A stretch of DNA of 64,000 nt from Halobacillus_B sp963739045 (lineage in GTDB: Bacteria > Bacillota > Bacilli > Bacillales > Halobacillaceae). Of this stretch, positions 49,612 through 59,278 are shown piece by piece. The notes beneath the pieces were generated by a model that saw only the letters and a program-made list of their open reading frames with translations, was not told the origin of the DNA and did no database searches. The first letter of the stretch is position 1; every line of letters starts with the position of its first letter. The DNA lies in the NCBI GenBank assembly GCA_963739045.1, contig CAVTYY010000001.1, positions 1,054,001 through 1,118,000 of the forward strand. Reading direction: 5' to 3'. A program made the position numbers and the translations under genes.

Positions 49612-50613
49612 ATGGAGAAAGTAAGGGGTTTTAGTTTCGTCTTTATTGTAAGCGCTTTAATTATTGGGTTGACAGGCTGTGACTTACAGGCATCTGCGAG
49701 AAGTAATGGGGAACATAATTTCCCTAACCACCCTATGGAAGTCGTGATTCCATTTGGTGAGGGAGGGGCAAGTGATACGTTTACTAGAAAATTTACGGAC
49801 ATTATGAATGAAACTTCCCCTGAACCCTTACAAGCGATTAACAAAGGGGGAGCTGGTGGTTTAGTGGGAATGATCTACGCAGAAAAGCAACACAATGATG
49901 GTTATACGGTGTTAGAAGTTACACCTTCTCATGTCATCAGTGACGTTCTGGAAAGAGGAAAAGGAATAGAACTACGTAAGGATTTTGAACCTTTGGTGCG
50001 CATCCAATCGGATATTTATGTTTTGTCCGTACCAATTGATAGCAAAATAAATAGTTTTGAAGAATTAATTGAGTCAAGTAAAGAAAATACTTTAACATTT
50101 GGAGGTATCAGCCCGGGCGGTTTAGATGATCTTACTTTAAAGGCATTGGCAGAAGACACGGGAATGAAAGTTAAGTTTATTCCTTATAAATCTGGTTCAG
50201 AAGTAAAAGCTGCTGTGCTTGGAGGAGAAGTGGATGTTTATTTAGACAAAATTATTTCTTCTATTGGCTATATTAAAGATAAAAAGGTAAAGCCTCTTGT
50301 AGTCTTAAACGATGAACGCATAAATAAGGTAGAAGAATTAAGCGACGTGCCCACTACTAAAGAGCTGGGCTACGATACTACTATAGGGTCTTGGAGAGGA
50401 TTTGTGGTTGAGAAAGGCACTCCTGAATACGTTAAAGAATTTTATATTAATCAAATGAAGAAAGCTTATGCGACTGAGGAATACAAGAAATTCGCAGAAC
50501 AAAATTTAGTTGATATTCGAGAAGGGTTTTTGGGACCACAAGAGTTTAAGAAACAGTGGGAAGAAGAGTATCAAACCTTTACTAAAGTAGCTGAAAAAAC
50601 TGGATTAAAATAA
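49612..50613 (+). CDS. tctC: Tripartite tricarboxylate transporter substrate-binding lipoprotein (TctC)
   Basis: A 333-residue solute receptor. Signal peptide with lipobox LTGC (Cys about 23), then MEVVIPFGEGGASDTFTRKF and NKGGAGGLVGM, the two ligand loops of the Bug/TctC family, and FGGISPGGLDDL. It captures a carboxylate outside the membrane and hands it to TctAB. AAGGGAGGAATTGT precedes the ATG, 12 bases after prpF. A cre-like word lies in the first codons. Confidence 0.92.
   Translation: MEKVRGFSFVFIVSALIIGLTGCDLQASARSNGEHNFPNHPMEVVIPFGEGGASDTFTRKFTDIMNETSPEPLQAINKGGAGGLVGMIYAEKQHNDGYTVLEVTPSHVISDVLERGKGIELRKDFEPLVRIQSDIYVLSVPIDSKINSFEELIESSKENTLTFGGISPGGLDDLTLKALAEDTGMKVKFIPYKSGSEVKAAVLGGEVDVYLDKIISSIGYIKDKKVKPLVVLNDERINKVEELSDVPTTKELGYDTTIGSWRGFVVEKGTPEYVKEFYINQMKKAYATEEYKKFAEQNLVDIREGFLGPQEFKKQWEEEYQTFTKVAEKTGLK
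49647..49660. promoter_or_regulatory. Possible intragenic cre site at the start of tctC
   Basis: TGTAAGCGCTTTAA fits 13 of 14 cre consensus positions and has the palindromic AAGCGCTT centre. Located about 1.3 kb into the operon, it could act as a CcpA roadblock. Confidence 0.4.
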
Positions 50614-50656
50614 AAGTTGGCGGAAGCTAATCCGCCTCCTCATAGGAGGTATCTTT

Positions 50657-51133
50657 ATGGGAGAGATTATTTTTCATTTTGTTCTTATTGGTGTTTTGGT
50701 GGTATTCCTGAATGCATCCTACAATATTTCTACTGAAGGTTCCATTGATCCGGTTGGACCGGCAGCGTTTCCACAATTTTTACTATATTTAGCCATATTG
50801 TTAACACTAATTTCTCTATTCCGTTCTATTAAGAAGTGGAGGAGTGAAAGAGAGACATCTGACACGGCCTCTATTATAAATCTCCCAGTAGCGGGTATGT
50901 TGGTAAGTCTTATTGTCTTTCTATTGTTAATAGATTATATAGGGTTTATTTTCACCTCAATGCTTCTATTATTTTCTCTTTTTTACCTTTTGGGCCAAAA
51001 GAATTTTTGGAAGATTTCAATTCAATCGATTATTTTGCCATTGGCCTTTGCTTTTTTGTTTGGAGCCGTATTGAGTGTTCCTCTCCCTAGAGGCTTCGGG
51101 ATGATAGAAATTCTCAGTTACTATATCTATTAG
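50657..51133 (+). CDS. tctB: Tripartite tricarboxylate transporter small membrane subunit (TctB)
   Basis: A 158-residue protein with four predicted membrane helices, including FPQFLLYLAILLTLISLF after the family's PVGPAAFPQ-like segment (DPVGPAAFPQF). It pairs with TctA to form the permease. ATAGGAGGT precedes the ATG. It sits between tctC and tctA, in the usual order. Confidence 0.88.
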   Translation: MGEIIFHFVLIGVLVVFLNASYNISTEGSIDPVGPAAFPQFLLYLAILLTLISLFRSIKKWRSERETSDTASIINLPVAGMLVSLIVFLLLIDYIGFIFTSMLLLFSLFYLLGQKNFWKISIQSIILPLAFAFLFGAVLSVPLPRGFGMIEILSYYIY

Positions 51134-51174
51134 TTGTTTTACGTTTAAAATTTGAAGCGTAAGGAGGAAAAAGT

Positions 51175-52719
51175 GTGGATGTACAATTTCTAGCTGAAGG
51201 TTTTCAAACGATTATTCAGCCTGGTAATTTGGTACTAATATTTGCCGGAATGTTGATAGGGGTTTTATTTGGTGCTCTCCCAGGTATTAGTTCTTCTATG
51301 GGGATCGTATTAATGCTGCCATTCACTTACTATATGGGTGTATTACCCTCTATTATATTACTTGTAGCGCTCTACGCTGGTGGAGCATACGGAGGTTCTA
51401 TCACAGCCATTCTTTTCAATACTCCTGGAACTCCGGAGTCGGTAGCAACCACTTTTGATGGGTATCCAATGACCCAACAAGGGAAGGCTGGAAGGGCACT
51501 TGGTCTGGCTATTAGTGCATCAGCATTTGGAGGGGTATTTTCTGCCATAATCATGTTATTCTTGGCACCACCTCTTTCTAAAATAGCTTTACACATTCAA
51601 AGTGCCGAATATTTTGCGTTAGCTTTACTAGGTTTAATGGTGATCGCTTCCATTGGGTCAAAAAGTCCGTTGAAAGCAGGGATTTCAGGTATATTAGGAA
51701 TATTGCTCGCGATGATTGGTTTAGACCCTATTATGGGAAAGGAGCGTTTTACTTTTGATAGTATATATTTAATGAATGGTGTAGAGTTTATTCCAATCAT
51801 GATTGGGGCTTTTGCTCTAGCCGAAGTATTTAACCAAGTTATTGAAAGATCTGAAAACGCTAACAATCATAAAGATACAAAAGTGTCTATGGAAACCATC
51901 AAAATCATTCAATTGCTCAAATATAAATGGGTATTACTTAAGTCAGCAATAATAGGAACACTAATTGGCATTCTTCCTGGCACAGGTGGATCCATTGCAT
52001 CAATTGTATCATATGGTGAAGTCATGCGTTCGAGTAAAAATAAAAAGCAGTTTGGGGAAGGTGCAGAAGAAGGAGTTATTGCTCCTGAAACCTCAAACAA
52101 TGCAGCTGCAGGGGGGGCTATAATTCCAACTTTAGTGTTAGGAATACCTGGCAGCCCAACCACAGCAGTTATTCTTGCGGCGCTAGTACTGCAAGGACTT
52201 CAACCAGGACCCCAATTAATGAGTGCTCAGCCTCTTCTATTGTACTGTATTTTCTTTTCGATGTTAATTGCAAGTATTACCGTTCTTATTGGTGGAAGAA
52301 TCGGAGTGAAGGCTTTTGCGGCAACATTAAAACTTCCTTATTATATACTGGGTCCTTTTATCGTCATCTTGTCCATTATAGGCTCTTATGCAGTTTCTAA
52401 TGATATGTTCCAAGTCTATATCATGGTATTATTCGGGGTAATTGGATACTTTATGAAAAAATTCAACTTCTCTCCAGCAGCTATGATTCTAGGATTAGTG
52501 TTAGGATTAATGATGGAAGAAAACTTCCGAAGACATTTATTAGTAACAGGTGGAGATTTTTTATCATTCTTTACCCGCCCCCTATCATTAATTATTATTA
52601 TTATAGCGGTAGCGGCATTATTTCTTCCGATGCTGCCTAAGAAAAAAAAGCAAAAGGGTGAAAAACCACCGAAAAAAGATGAGAATGATTACGAAGAGAA
52701 AAAAGTAGTTTCGAAATAA
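51175..52719 (+). CDS. tctA: Tripartite tricarboxylate transporter large permease (TctA)
   Basis: A 514-residue permease with about twelve membrane helices. The repeated family motifs GVLFGALPGISSSMGIVLMLPFTY, YGGSITAILFNTPGTPESVATTFDGYPM and GILPGTGGSIASIVSYGEVM are present, and a lysine-rich tail ends the protein. GTG at 51175 follows AAGGAGGAAAAA. It completes the C-B-A operon for sodium- or proton-driven tricarboxylate uptake. No terminator with a good T run was found after it. Confidence 0.94.
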   Translation: MDVQFLAEGFQTIIQPGNLVLIFAGMLIGVLFGALPGISSSMGIVLMLPFTYYMGVLPSIILLVALYAGGAYGGSITAILFNTPGTPESVATTFDGYPMTQQGKAGRALGLAISASAFGGVFSAIIMLFLAPPLSKIALHIQSAEYFALALLGLMVIASIGSKSPLKAGISGILGILLAMIGLDPIMGKERFTFDSIYLMNGVEFIPIMIGAFALAEVFNQVIERSENANNHKDTKVSMETIKIIQLLKYKWVLLKSAIIGTLIGILPGTGGSIASIVSYGEVMRSSKNKKQFGEGAEEGVIAPETSNNAAAGGAIIPTLVLGIPGSPTTAVILAALVLQGLQPGPQLMSAQPLLLYCIFFSMLIASITVLIGGRIGVKAFAATLKLPYYILGPFIVILSIIGSYAVSNDMFQVYIMVLFGVIGYFMKKFNFSPAAMILGLVLGLMMEENFRRHLLVTGGDFLSFFTRPLSLIIIIIAVAALFLPMLPKKKKQKGEKPPKKDENDYEEKKVVSK

Positions 52720-52746
52720 AATAACTTTAATAAACTAAAGAGGTAA

Positions 52747-52842
52747 ACATGCTGGGCTGCACAGGTGACCTCGCTCGGTCATGGAGAAGTAAAAGAAGTG
52801 TTTGTCCATAATAGTGATTCATTTTATGATTGGATGCTTTAG
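52747..52842 (+). pseudogene. C-terminal gene fragment at the right edge of the transporter island
   Basis: A 31-residue frame ends WAAQVTSLGHGEVKEVFVHN then SDSFYDWML and a TAG. It reads like a true protein C terminus but has no start; a ribosome site and an ATG (AAAGAGGTAAACATG) just before it open in another frame. Family not recognised. It may be a deletion remnant. Confidence 0.35.
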
Positions 52843-52859
52843 TAGTAAATAAAAGGAGA

Positions 52860-53010
52860 GGAAACTGAAGCAGGAGTTTCTGTCGGGATAAGGGGAAATG
52901 CGGCACAGGACGTGCAGTTCTTGATCGAACTTCACTATTCCATAGAGCCTCCTCGCTGTGGGGGTCTCTCGCTCTTTTTCCGCAGGAGTATCCCAGATTC
53001 CTCTCCCATC
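52860..53010 (-). repeat. Degraded long palindromic repeat
   Basis: GAGCCTCCTCGCTGTGGGGGTCTCTCGC and CCGCAGGAGTATC keep family blocks in the order of the minus orientation, but both arms are poorly matched. Confidence 0.5.
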
Positions 53011-53129
53011 AACACCAGGAATGGATTGTAAAAGAAACCCTTCCCTCCTAAGTTATGTAACGATCCCACTTCTACCTTTTATAGTTGGCACTTATGCAGC
53101 GGCCTCGCCATGAAGAGGGTGTAATTTAT

Positions 53130-53610
53130 CTCAATTAACTTTACGTCCCGCAGTTCTAAGCAATCCCCTTCCAGAAGAGAAAATTCACTCCTCCAGCAGC
53201 TGCTCACTCAATGTTCTAACCGCTCGTCTCCGCTTAGAGTTCATCCAGCTCCGCCTCGCAGGTCCACTCGGTTCTAAGCGATCACCTTCCAGAGGAGAAA
53301 CACCGCTCCTCTTGCAGCTGTTCACTTAGCCCGGAGGACCTAACCGCTCGCCTCCGCTTTCGATTTCATCCAGTTCCAGCGCCTAGCTGCTCGTGACATA
53401 AGCAATCCCATTCTGTGGCAAAAACCGCCACGCCATGGTTTTGCTTATGCATGTCGCAGCTGCCCAAGGCGCTTCCACTTTTGAGTTTCATCCAGTTCCG
53501 CCTCGCAGGTCCACTCGGTTCTAAGCGATCACCTTCCAGAGGAGATAAATCGCTCCTCTTGCAGCTGCTCACTTAGCCCGGGGTACCTAACCGCTCATCT
53601 CCACTTTAGT
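53130..53610. repeat. CGAGACATAAG-family repeat cluster, mixed units
   Basis: Two unit types alternate. One holds CTGCTCGTGACATAAGC, CCATTCTGTGGCAAAAA and GCTTATGCATGTCGCAGCTG. The other, CTCGCAGGTCCACTCGGTTC, then TAAGCGATCACCTTCCAGAGGAG and GCTCCTCTTGCAGCTG, occurs twice in nearly the same form (53254 and 53501), plus once degraded. No gene lies between 52843 and 53795. Confidence 0.75.
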
Positions 53611-53795
53611 TTTCACATTTTTGTCACTTTAGACAGCATTCCCTAAGTTGCAATCCCATTCGCTATTTAGTAACATTATTCATAATTATGACGAGTTGGT
53701 CAGATATTCCAGCTGAACGGAATGAGTAGGGGGAATGCCGTACTCACACACTATAAAAAGAAACCGTTTACGAGAGTAAGGAGAGGAAGTATTAC

Positions 53796-55130
53796 ATGAA
53801 ACGAATCGTCACCTTTGTCTTCCTATTAGTCGTCCTCGCTGCCTGTTCGAGTAATGATGCTGCCGAAAAACCGAAGGAGAGAATTACCCCCGTCGAAACG
53901 TCACCGATTACGAAGGGGGATTTTGTTGTGCAGCGAAAGATTGTCGGACGAGCCACAACGGCTGATTCTTCACCGGTGATTTCCAAGGTGCCCGGGGAGC
54001 TTGCATCCGTGAAAGTCTCTAAAGGAGATCGCGTAAAAAAAGGAGCCACGATCGCAGTGGTCGATCCGGGTGATGGCAGCAATCAAGTGGAGCTGCAGCA
54101 GCTGGCGGTTGAGCAGGCGCAGAAGCAGCTGGAGAATGCGCAGATTGCTAAGAAGCAGGCGCAGGCAGGTATTGATAATGCCCAGGAGCAGGTAAAACTC
54201 GCTAAGCAGGCGGTTCAGGCGAAAGCGAGCCAGTCGAGTGCCGCAGCGAAAGCAGCTAAGGAACAGTATCAGCAGGCTAAGCAGCTGGCAGAGCAGACGA
54301 AGAAGCTGGCAGACAAAGGAACGGTTCCAGACGTGCTGTATCAACAGGCGAAAAGCCGTGCCGATCAGGCGTATGCCCAGTATCAGCAGCTGCAGGGCGG
54401 CCAGGCGAGCGGTGGTTCTTCCAGTGTCGCTCAGGCAGAAGCGCAGGTCGATGCCGCGCAGCAGCAGCTGGATCAAGCGGATGTTGGCGTAGAACAGGCA
54501 AAGCTTCAAGTCGAGCAGGCCCAGGTCCAGCTGGATTCGGCGAAAGATCAAACCTCGAATCAAGTCATTACGGCACCGTCAAGCGGGGAAGTGTCCTCTC
54601 TTACCGCCAGTAAAGGCGATTATGTCACGAACCAGCAGCCGTTTGCGACGATTGTCGGCTTGAATCCGATGACAGTCACCGCCTCCCTGACGCCTGAACA
54701 GCTCAATTTGTTCAAAAAAGGCAAGAAGATGAAGGTCGATATTGATACGCTTAAGGATCCGCTTCAATCAGAAGTCACCTACGTTTCTTCGGTTCCGGAT
54801 GACACCGGGCTCTATCCGGTAGAAGCGACCGTTGATAATAAAGATGAAAAAGTAAAACCAGGCATGATGGCGACGTTTCTTTTGCCTGAAACCGTTGTGG
54901 AAAATACGATTATTGTTCCGACCGATGCGGTCATTGAAGATGGCGACAAACCTTACGTTTATAAAGTCGTCGATGATAAAGCGGTAAAAGTGACCGTCAA
55001 AGTCGAAGAATCGCAGACCGACCGGACGGCGATTACCGGCGATATCACGACGAAGGATCAAGTGATTACGAGCGGGCAGCTGACGCTCACGGACGGTGGC
55101 AAAGTCAGCGTTATGAAAGAGGAAGCCTAG
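53796..55130 (+). CDS. RND efflux periplasmic-adaptor-type lipoprotein (HlyD/membrane fusion family)
   Basis: A 444-residue adaptor. The lipoprotein signal peptide ends LAAC (Cys17). A lipoyl-like half (PGELASVKVSKGDRVKKGATIAVVDPG) is followed by a very long Gln/Ala-rich coiled coil (about residues 95-245), the second lipoyl half (ITAPSSGEVSSLTASKGDYV) and beta-barrel domains. It should bridge the pump at 55131 to the wall side. AAGGAGAGGAAG precedes the ATG. The GC content is high relative to the transporter island. Confidence 0.92.
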   Translation: MKRIVTFVFLLVVLAACSSNDAAEKPKERITPVETSPITKGDFVVQRKIVGRATTADSSPVISKVPGELASVKVSKGDRVKKGATIAVVDPGDGSNQVELQQLAVEQAQKQLENAQIAKKQAQAGIDNAQEQVKLAKQAVQAKASQSSAAAKAAKEQYQQAKQLAEQTKKLADKGTVPDVLYQQAKSRADQAYAQYQQLQGGQASGGSSSVAQAEAQVDAAQQQLDQADVGVEQAKLQVEQAQVQLDSAKDQTSNQVITAPSSGEVSSLTASKGDYVTNQQPFATIVGLNPMTVTASLTPEQLNLFKKGKKMKVDIDTLKDPLQSEVTYVSSVPDDTGLYPVEATVDNKDEKVKPGMMATFLLPETVVENTIIVPTDAVIEDGDKPYVYKVVDDKAVKVTVKVEESQTDRTAITGDITTKDQVITSGQLTLTDGGKVSVMKEEA

Positions 55131-58100
55131 TTGAAACTCGTAAATCTCTCGGTTAAACGCCCCGTCGGAGTGATTATGGTTGTCGCTGCCATTCTTGCTC
55201 TCGGGTTCGTTTCACTAAAAAACTTAACCCTCGATTTGTATCCGAAAATAGATTTGCCGCTTGCCGTCGTGTCCACCAGTTATGAAGGAGCGGCGCCGCA
55301 GGAAGTCGAGAAACTCGTCAGCCGGCCGGTGGAATCTTCAGTCAGCACGATCGAAAACTTGAAAGTTCTCCAGTCCCAGTCTCAGGCTGGATCTTCACTC
55401 GTACTTATGCAGTTCAATAACGGCGTGAATCTCGACAGTACGCTTCTCCAGGTGAGAGAAAATATTGACCAGATCGGCGGGGTGCTTCCGGAAGGCGCGG
55501 GGGACCCTAAAGTGCTGCGTTTTGATCCGCAGCAGCTGCCGATTATGACGATCGGATTGTCAGGCGATACGCCGGAGAATCTGCAGCAGATTGCCGAAAA
55601 CCGGCTCGTTCCTTATTTTGAACGGCAGGAAGGGGTCGCTTCGGTCACCGTCGAGGGCGGCAAGAAGCGGGAAGTGCAAGTCCAGATCAACCAGGCGAAA
55701 ATGGCCGAGTATGGCTTGAACTCGCAAACGGTGATCCAGACACTGAACGCCTCCAACCAGTCCGCTTCCGCCGGGGCGATTAATAAAGGTCAGAAGGATT
55801 TACAGATTCGCATCGATGGCGATTATTCTTCCGTTGATGATATCAAACATACCATTCTGCAGTCGGAAAGCGGCGCCCGCGTCACGCTCGACCAGATTGC
55901 CGAGGTGAAAGAAACGTACCGCACCTCGAATACGATTTCTGAAGTCGACGGGTCGCCCGCCGTTGTGCTGTCGTTTTTGAAAAAGAATGACGCCAACACC
56001 GTGCAGACCGCGAACAATATTAGTGACGCCATGGACGACTATAAAGAATTACCGAAAGGCGTCAGCATGAATACTGTGCTCGATACGTCGGAATTTATTA
56101 AGATTTCGATCAACACCGTATTCTGGAACATCATCATCGGCGGAATCTTTTCCGTACTCGTGCTGCTGCTGTTTTTAAAAAGTGTCCGCGCGACGATCGT
56201 CATTGGACTGTCGATTCCGATCGCGATTATTTCTACATTTACATTAATGTATTTCACAGGGGAAACGCTGAACGTCCTGACGATGGGCGGACTCGCGCTC
56301 GGCATCGGGATGATGGTCGACAGCTCGATCGTTATTTTAGAAAATATCGTCATCTACCGTGAGCAAGGCTACTCGATGGTGGAAGCGGCGAAAATCGGTG
56401 CCTCCGAACTGGCTCCGGCCGTCATCGCTTCAGCCACGACCACGCTCGTCGTGTTCCTGCCGATCATTTTTACGAATGGGATCGCTTCGCAGCTGTTTAC
56501 GCCGCTCGCTTTAACCATATCGTTTGCGCTGATTGCCTCGCTTGCCGTATCGGTTACGTTAATTCCGATGCTTTCTTCTAAACTTTTAACGAAAGCCTTG
56601 AAGAACAACGGGCGCCGCTACTGGTTTGACCGGTTTATGGACAAGGTGAACGACGCATATCGCTCGGCGCTACGCTGGGTACTGAAATTCAGAAAAACAA
56701 CCATTGCCATCACGCTCGCGTGTATCGTCGGCAGTGTCGCTTTGATCCCGACGATCGGCACCGAATTTATCCCGCCATCGGATCAGGGACAGATTCAAGT
56801 GTCGGTGAATATGCCAGAAGGAACCGCGATTGAGAAAACACAGGAGTACACGAATCGAGTCACGAAAAAAATACAAGATTTCAAAGATATCATTAAGGTC
56901 ACGCACTTAACCGTCGGAGGAGGCGGCTTTGGCGTCGGCGATGGATCTTCGGACTTTGCTTCCTATACGATCCAGCTCGTCAACCCGGGCGACCGCGATA
57001 TGTCTACCCAGGAAGCGGTCAAGAAAATGGATAAAGATCTGCGCGATATCCCGGGAGCCGATATCCAGGTCAGTGAAATGGACGCCGGCTTAAGCTCGGG
57101 CTCCCCGATTGAAATTAAATTAAACGGCAGTGATTACGAAGTGCTCGATCAGCTCGCCGGGCAAGTGTCTTATATGATTAAGGACGTCGACGGCATCAGC
57201 AATCCTTCCTCCTCCACCGATGAAGGACGGCCGGAGATGAATATTGATGTGAACCGGGAGAAAGCAGCCCAATACGGCCTGAGTTATCAGCAGGTCATCA
57301 GCCAGGTGCAGCTCGCGTTTAACGGGCAGATCGCTACCCGATACAGAAACGAAGGCAACGAAATTGATGTCCGGCTGATTTTGCCGAAAGATCAGCGGCA
57401 GACCATATCGGATCTGGAAGGCATGTCGGTGCAAACACCAACCGGCAGCCTGATTCCGCTCGCCACCATCGCCAACCTGGATCAAGTGCAAGGACCGGAG
57501 ACGCTGCTGCGCGAGGATCAGCAGCCGCAGGTCAATGTGGACGCAGAAATCGTCGGCCGTGACCTCGGCAGTGTCACCGATGATGTGGAAGCAGAGCTTG
57601 ACCGCTTGAACTTCCCGGACGGCTATTCGTACGATATCGGCGGCCAGGCGGAGGATATGCAGGATGCGTTCGGCGACTTAACGCTCGCGCTCATCTTCTC
57701 GATCTTTCTCGTTTATGCCGTGATGGCGATCCAGTTTGAGAACTTCTTATTTCCATTCATCATTATGTTCTCGCTGCCTGCGACGATTATCGGGATTACC
57801 GGCGGCTTATTCGTCACCGGCCTGCCGTTCAGTCTGCCCGCGTTCGTCGGGATCATCATGCTCGCCGGGATCGTCGTGAACAACGCGATCGTCCTCGTCG
57901 ACTATATTAATATTTTGCGGCGGAAAAACTACGACCGCTATGAAGCGATATTAGAAGCGGGACCCAACCGGCTGCGGCCGATCCTGATGACGACGCTCAC
58001 CACCGTGCTCGGCATGGTGCCGCTTGCGATCGGCATCGGCCGCGGCGCCGAAGCCCAGCAGCCGCTCGCGATCACGATCATCTTCGGCCTGACCGTCTCG

Positions 58101-58199
58101 AGCATCTTCACGCTCGTGCTGATTCCGGTCGTTTACACGTATTTTGATGATCTATCGAATAAAATTACTTCGTTCTTCCGCCGCGGAGTGGATGAATAA
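55131..58199 (+). CDS. RND-family efflux permease (SwrC/AcrB type)
   Basis: A 1022-residue proton-driven exporter with twelve helices and two large extracytoplasmic loops. Motifs include the N-terminal VNLSVKRPVGVIMVVAAILALGF, GLALGIGMMVDSSIVILENI in helix 4 (proton-relay acids), and the second-half GIIMLAGIVVNNAIVLVDYIN. B. subtilis SwrC exports surfactin and other amphiphiles; substrate here is unknown. TTG starts one base after the adaptor stop, with AGAGGAAGCC upstream, so the two are coupled. No regulator gene lies beside it. Confidence 0.94.
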   Translation: MKLVNLSVKRPVGVIMVVAAILALGFVSLKNLTLDLYPKIDLPLAVVSTSYEGAAPQEVEKLVSRPVESSVSTIENLKVLQSQSQAGSSLVLMQFNNGVNLDSTLLQVRENIDQIGGVLPEGAGDPKVLRFDPQQLPIMTIGLSGDTPENLQQIAENRLVPYFERQEGVASVTVEGGKKREVQVQINQAKMAEYGLNSQTVIQTLNASNQSASAGAINKGQKDLQIRIDGDYSSVDDIKHTILQSESGARVTLDQIAEVKETYRTSNTISEVDGSPAVVLSFLKKNDANTVQTANNISDAMDDYKELPKGVSMNTVLDTSEFIKISINTVFWNIIIGGIFSVLVLLLFLKSVRATIVIGLSIPIAIISTFTLMYFTGETLNVLTMGGLALGIGMMVDSSIVILENIVIYREQGYSMVEAAKIGASELAPAVIASATTTLVVFLPIIFTNGIASQLFTPLALTISFALIASLAVSVTLIPMLSSKLLTKALKNNGRRYWFDRFMDKVNDAYRSALRWVLKFRKTTIAITLACIVGSVALIPTIGTEFIPPSDQGQIQVSVNMPEGTAIEKTQEYTNRVTKKIQDFKDIIKVTHLTVGGGGFGVGDGSSDFASYTIQLVNPGDRDMSTQEAVKKMDKDLRDIPGADIQVSEMDAGLSSGSPIEIKLNGSDYEVLDQLAGQVSYMIKDVDGISNPSSSTDEGRPEMNIDVNREKAAQYGLSYQQVISQVQLAFNGQIATRYRNEGNEIDVRLILPKDQRQTISDLEGMSVQTPTGSLIPLATIANLDQVQGPETLLREDQQPQVNVDAEIVGRDLGSVTDDVEAELDRLNFPDGYSYDIGGQAEDMQDAFGDLTLALIFSIFLVYAVMAIQFENFLFPFIIMFSLPATIIGITGGLFVTGLPFSLPAFVGIIMLAGIVVNNAIVLVDYINILRRKNYDRYEAILEAGPNRLRPILMTTLTTVLGMVPLAIGIGRGAEAQQPLAITIIFGLTVSSIFTLVLIPVVYTYFDDLSNKITSFFRRGVDE

Positions 58200-58207
58200 G
58201 TGGTTTT

Positions 58208-58330
58208 GTTGATATATTTCTTGTTTCGTTGATAAATGGCTCGAATGCGTTGATATATTTCTATCTTCGTTGATATATTCCAGTTTCCGACGATATTCCA
58301 TCTATCTTCGTCGATATCTCACTACCAAGC
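58208..58330. repeat. 20-21-nt-period array D (core GTTGATA)
   Basis: GTTGATA/GACGATA/GTCGATA begins at 58208, 58228, 58249, 58269, 58289 and 58310. The array fills the space between the RND stop codon and the terminator, so it would be transcribed in the 3' untranslated region. Confidence 0.8.
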
Positions 58331-58331
58331 C

Positions 58332-58364
58332 TAACCCCCGCCCACTCCAGGCGGGGGTTTTATT
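58332..58364 (+). terminator. Terminator of the RND pair
   Basis: TAACCCCCGCC faces GGCGGGGGTTTTA, a strong GC stem. Confidence 0.88.
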
Positions 58365-58489
58365 TTGTCTCTGCTTGGGAAAAATACTTCCGATCTGCAT
58401 TCCAAGAAAAATTGGCAAAAAATGAAACTTATCAAGATAATATCCGTCTAATAAGTAGAGATCATTTCAAGAAAATGGAGGTTCAGCCT

Positions 58490-59137
58490 ATGAAGAAACT
58501 GCTATACATAGCTCTTCCGATGACGGCCTTCCTATTATCCGCCTGTGGAAGCTCGTTAGGATTCGGCACGCAGATATCGAAGCAGCAGGTAACGAAGCTC
58601 GGCGATAAACGCGAGTTGATGGAGGACACGGATACGGAAAAGAAAACAGCCGCCCCCGCCAGCCTGCAGCAGTTTTCGCCGGAAGATTTTCTCAATGAAA
58701 AAGCGCTCCAGCAGGCAAGCGAAGGGAAATTTTATTCCACCTCGTTAGCGATTGGCGAGCCGTGGGAGCAGGTGACCGATGATTACGGCCACCCCGATGA
58801 AGAACTCTATTTAGAGGGGCCGGTCGAACGCTACGGCAACCTTCTGCTCGACACTTCCGAGGACAATCCGGCCGCCGGCAAGCTTGCGAGCATCGAGTGG
58901 TTCAGTCCGAAGCCGTCCGACATTCAGCCGGAAGACGTGATGCAGGCGTTCGGCAAGCCCGATGCGATTGTGGCGAATGAACAAACGAGCGGCGCCCTTT
59001 ACCGGTACCAGTTCGACGACTACCATCTGGATCTCAATTTCCTTGGCGACCACACCATTTCCGAAGACGGCGAACTGAAGAAAGTGGATCCAGCGGCGAA
59101 ATTAAACAGCATTCGACTCGATCAAAACGACCAGTAA
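58490..59137 (+). CDS. Lipoprotein, DUF4309-like
   Basis: A 215-residue lipoprotein with signal peptide MKKLLYIALPMTAFLLSAC. The mature part has two similar segments, LAIGEPWEQVTDDYGHPDEEL and MQAFGKPDAIVANEQ..LYRYQFDDYHLDLNFL, the pattern of YjgB/DUF4309-type proteins. Function unknown. The ATG at 58490 lies eight bases after TGGAGG; the frame upstream to 58412 has no site. Confidence 0.75.
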   Translation: MKKLLYIALPMTAFLLSACGSSLGFGTQISKQQVTKLGDKRELMEDTDTEKKTAAPASLQQFSPEDFLNEKALQQASEGKFYSTSLAIGEPWEQVTDDYGHPDEELYLEGPVERYGNLLLDTSEDNPAAGKLASIEWFSPKPSDIQPEDVMQAFGKPDAIVANEQTSGALYRYQFDDYHLDLNFLGDHTISEDGELKKVDPAAKLNSIRLDQNDQ

Positions 59138-59182
59138 ATCCCCCACAGGACGGGCCCTCCAGCCCGCCGTGGGGATTTTTTT
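59137..59182 (+). terminator. Terminator after the DUF4309-like gene
   Basis: AATCCCCCAC faces GTGGGGATT, with a second inner GGGC/GCCC stem, followed by seven T. Confidence 0.9.
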
Positions 59183-59278
59183 AAATTTTTTTCAAGAAAA
59201 AGTGATCCAATTCGAGTTCTCTCCCGATAGCTGAGTAAGAAATCACAAACGACTACTCTAAAAGGAGAGAACAAGCCC

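Noticed and set aside
53366..53572. 68-codon minus-strand frame before the RND operon
   Set aside because: Repeat translation; the same peptide pieces appear in the 18.9-kb cluster.
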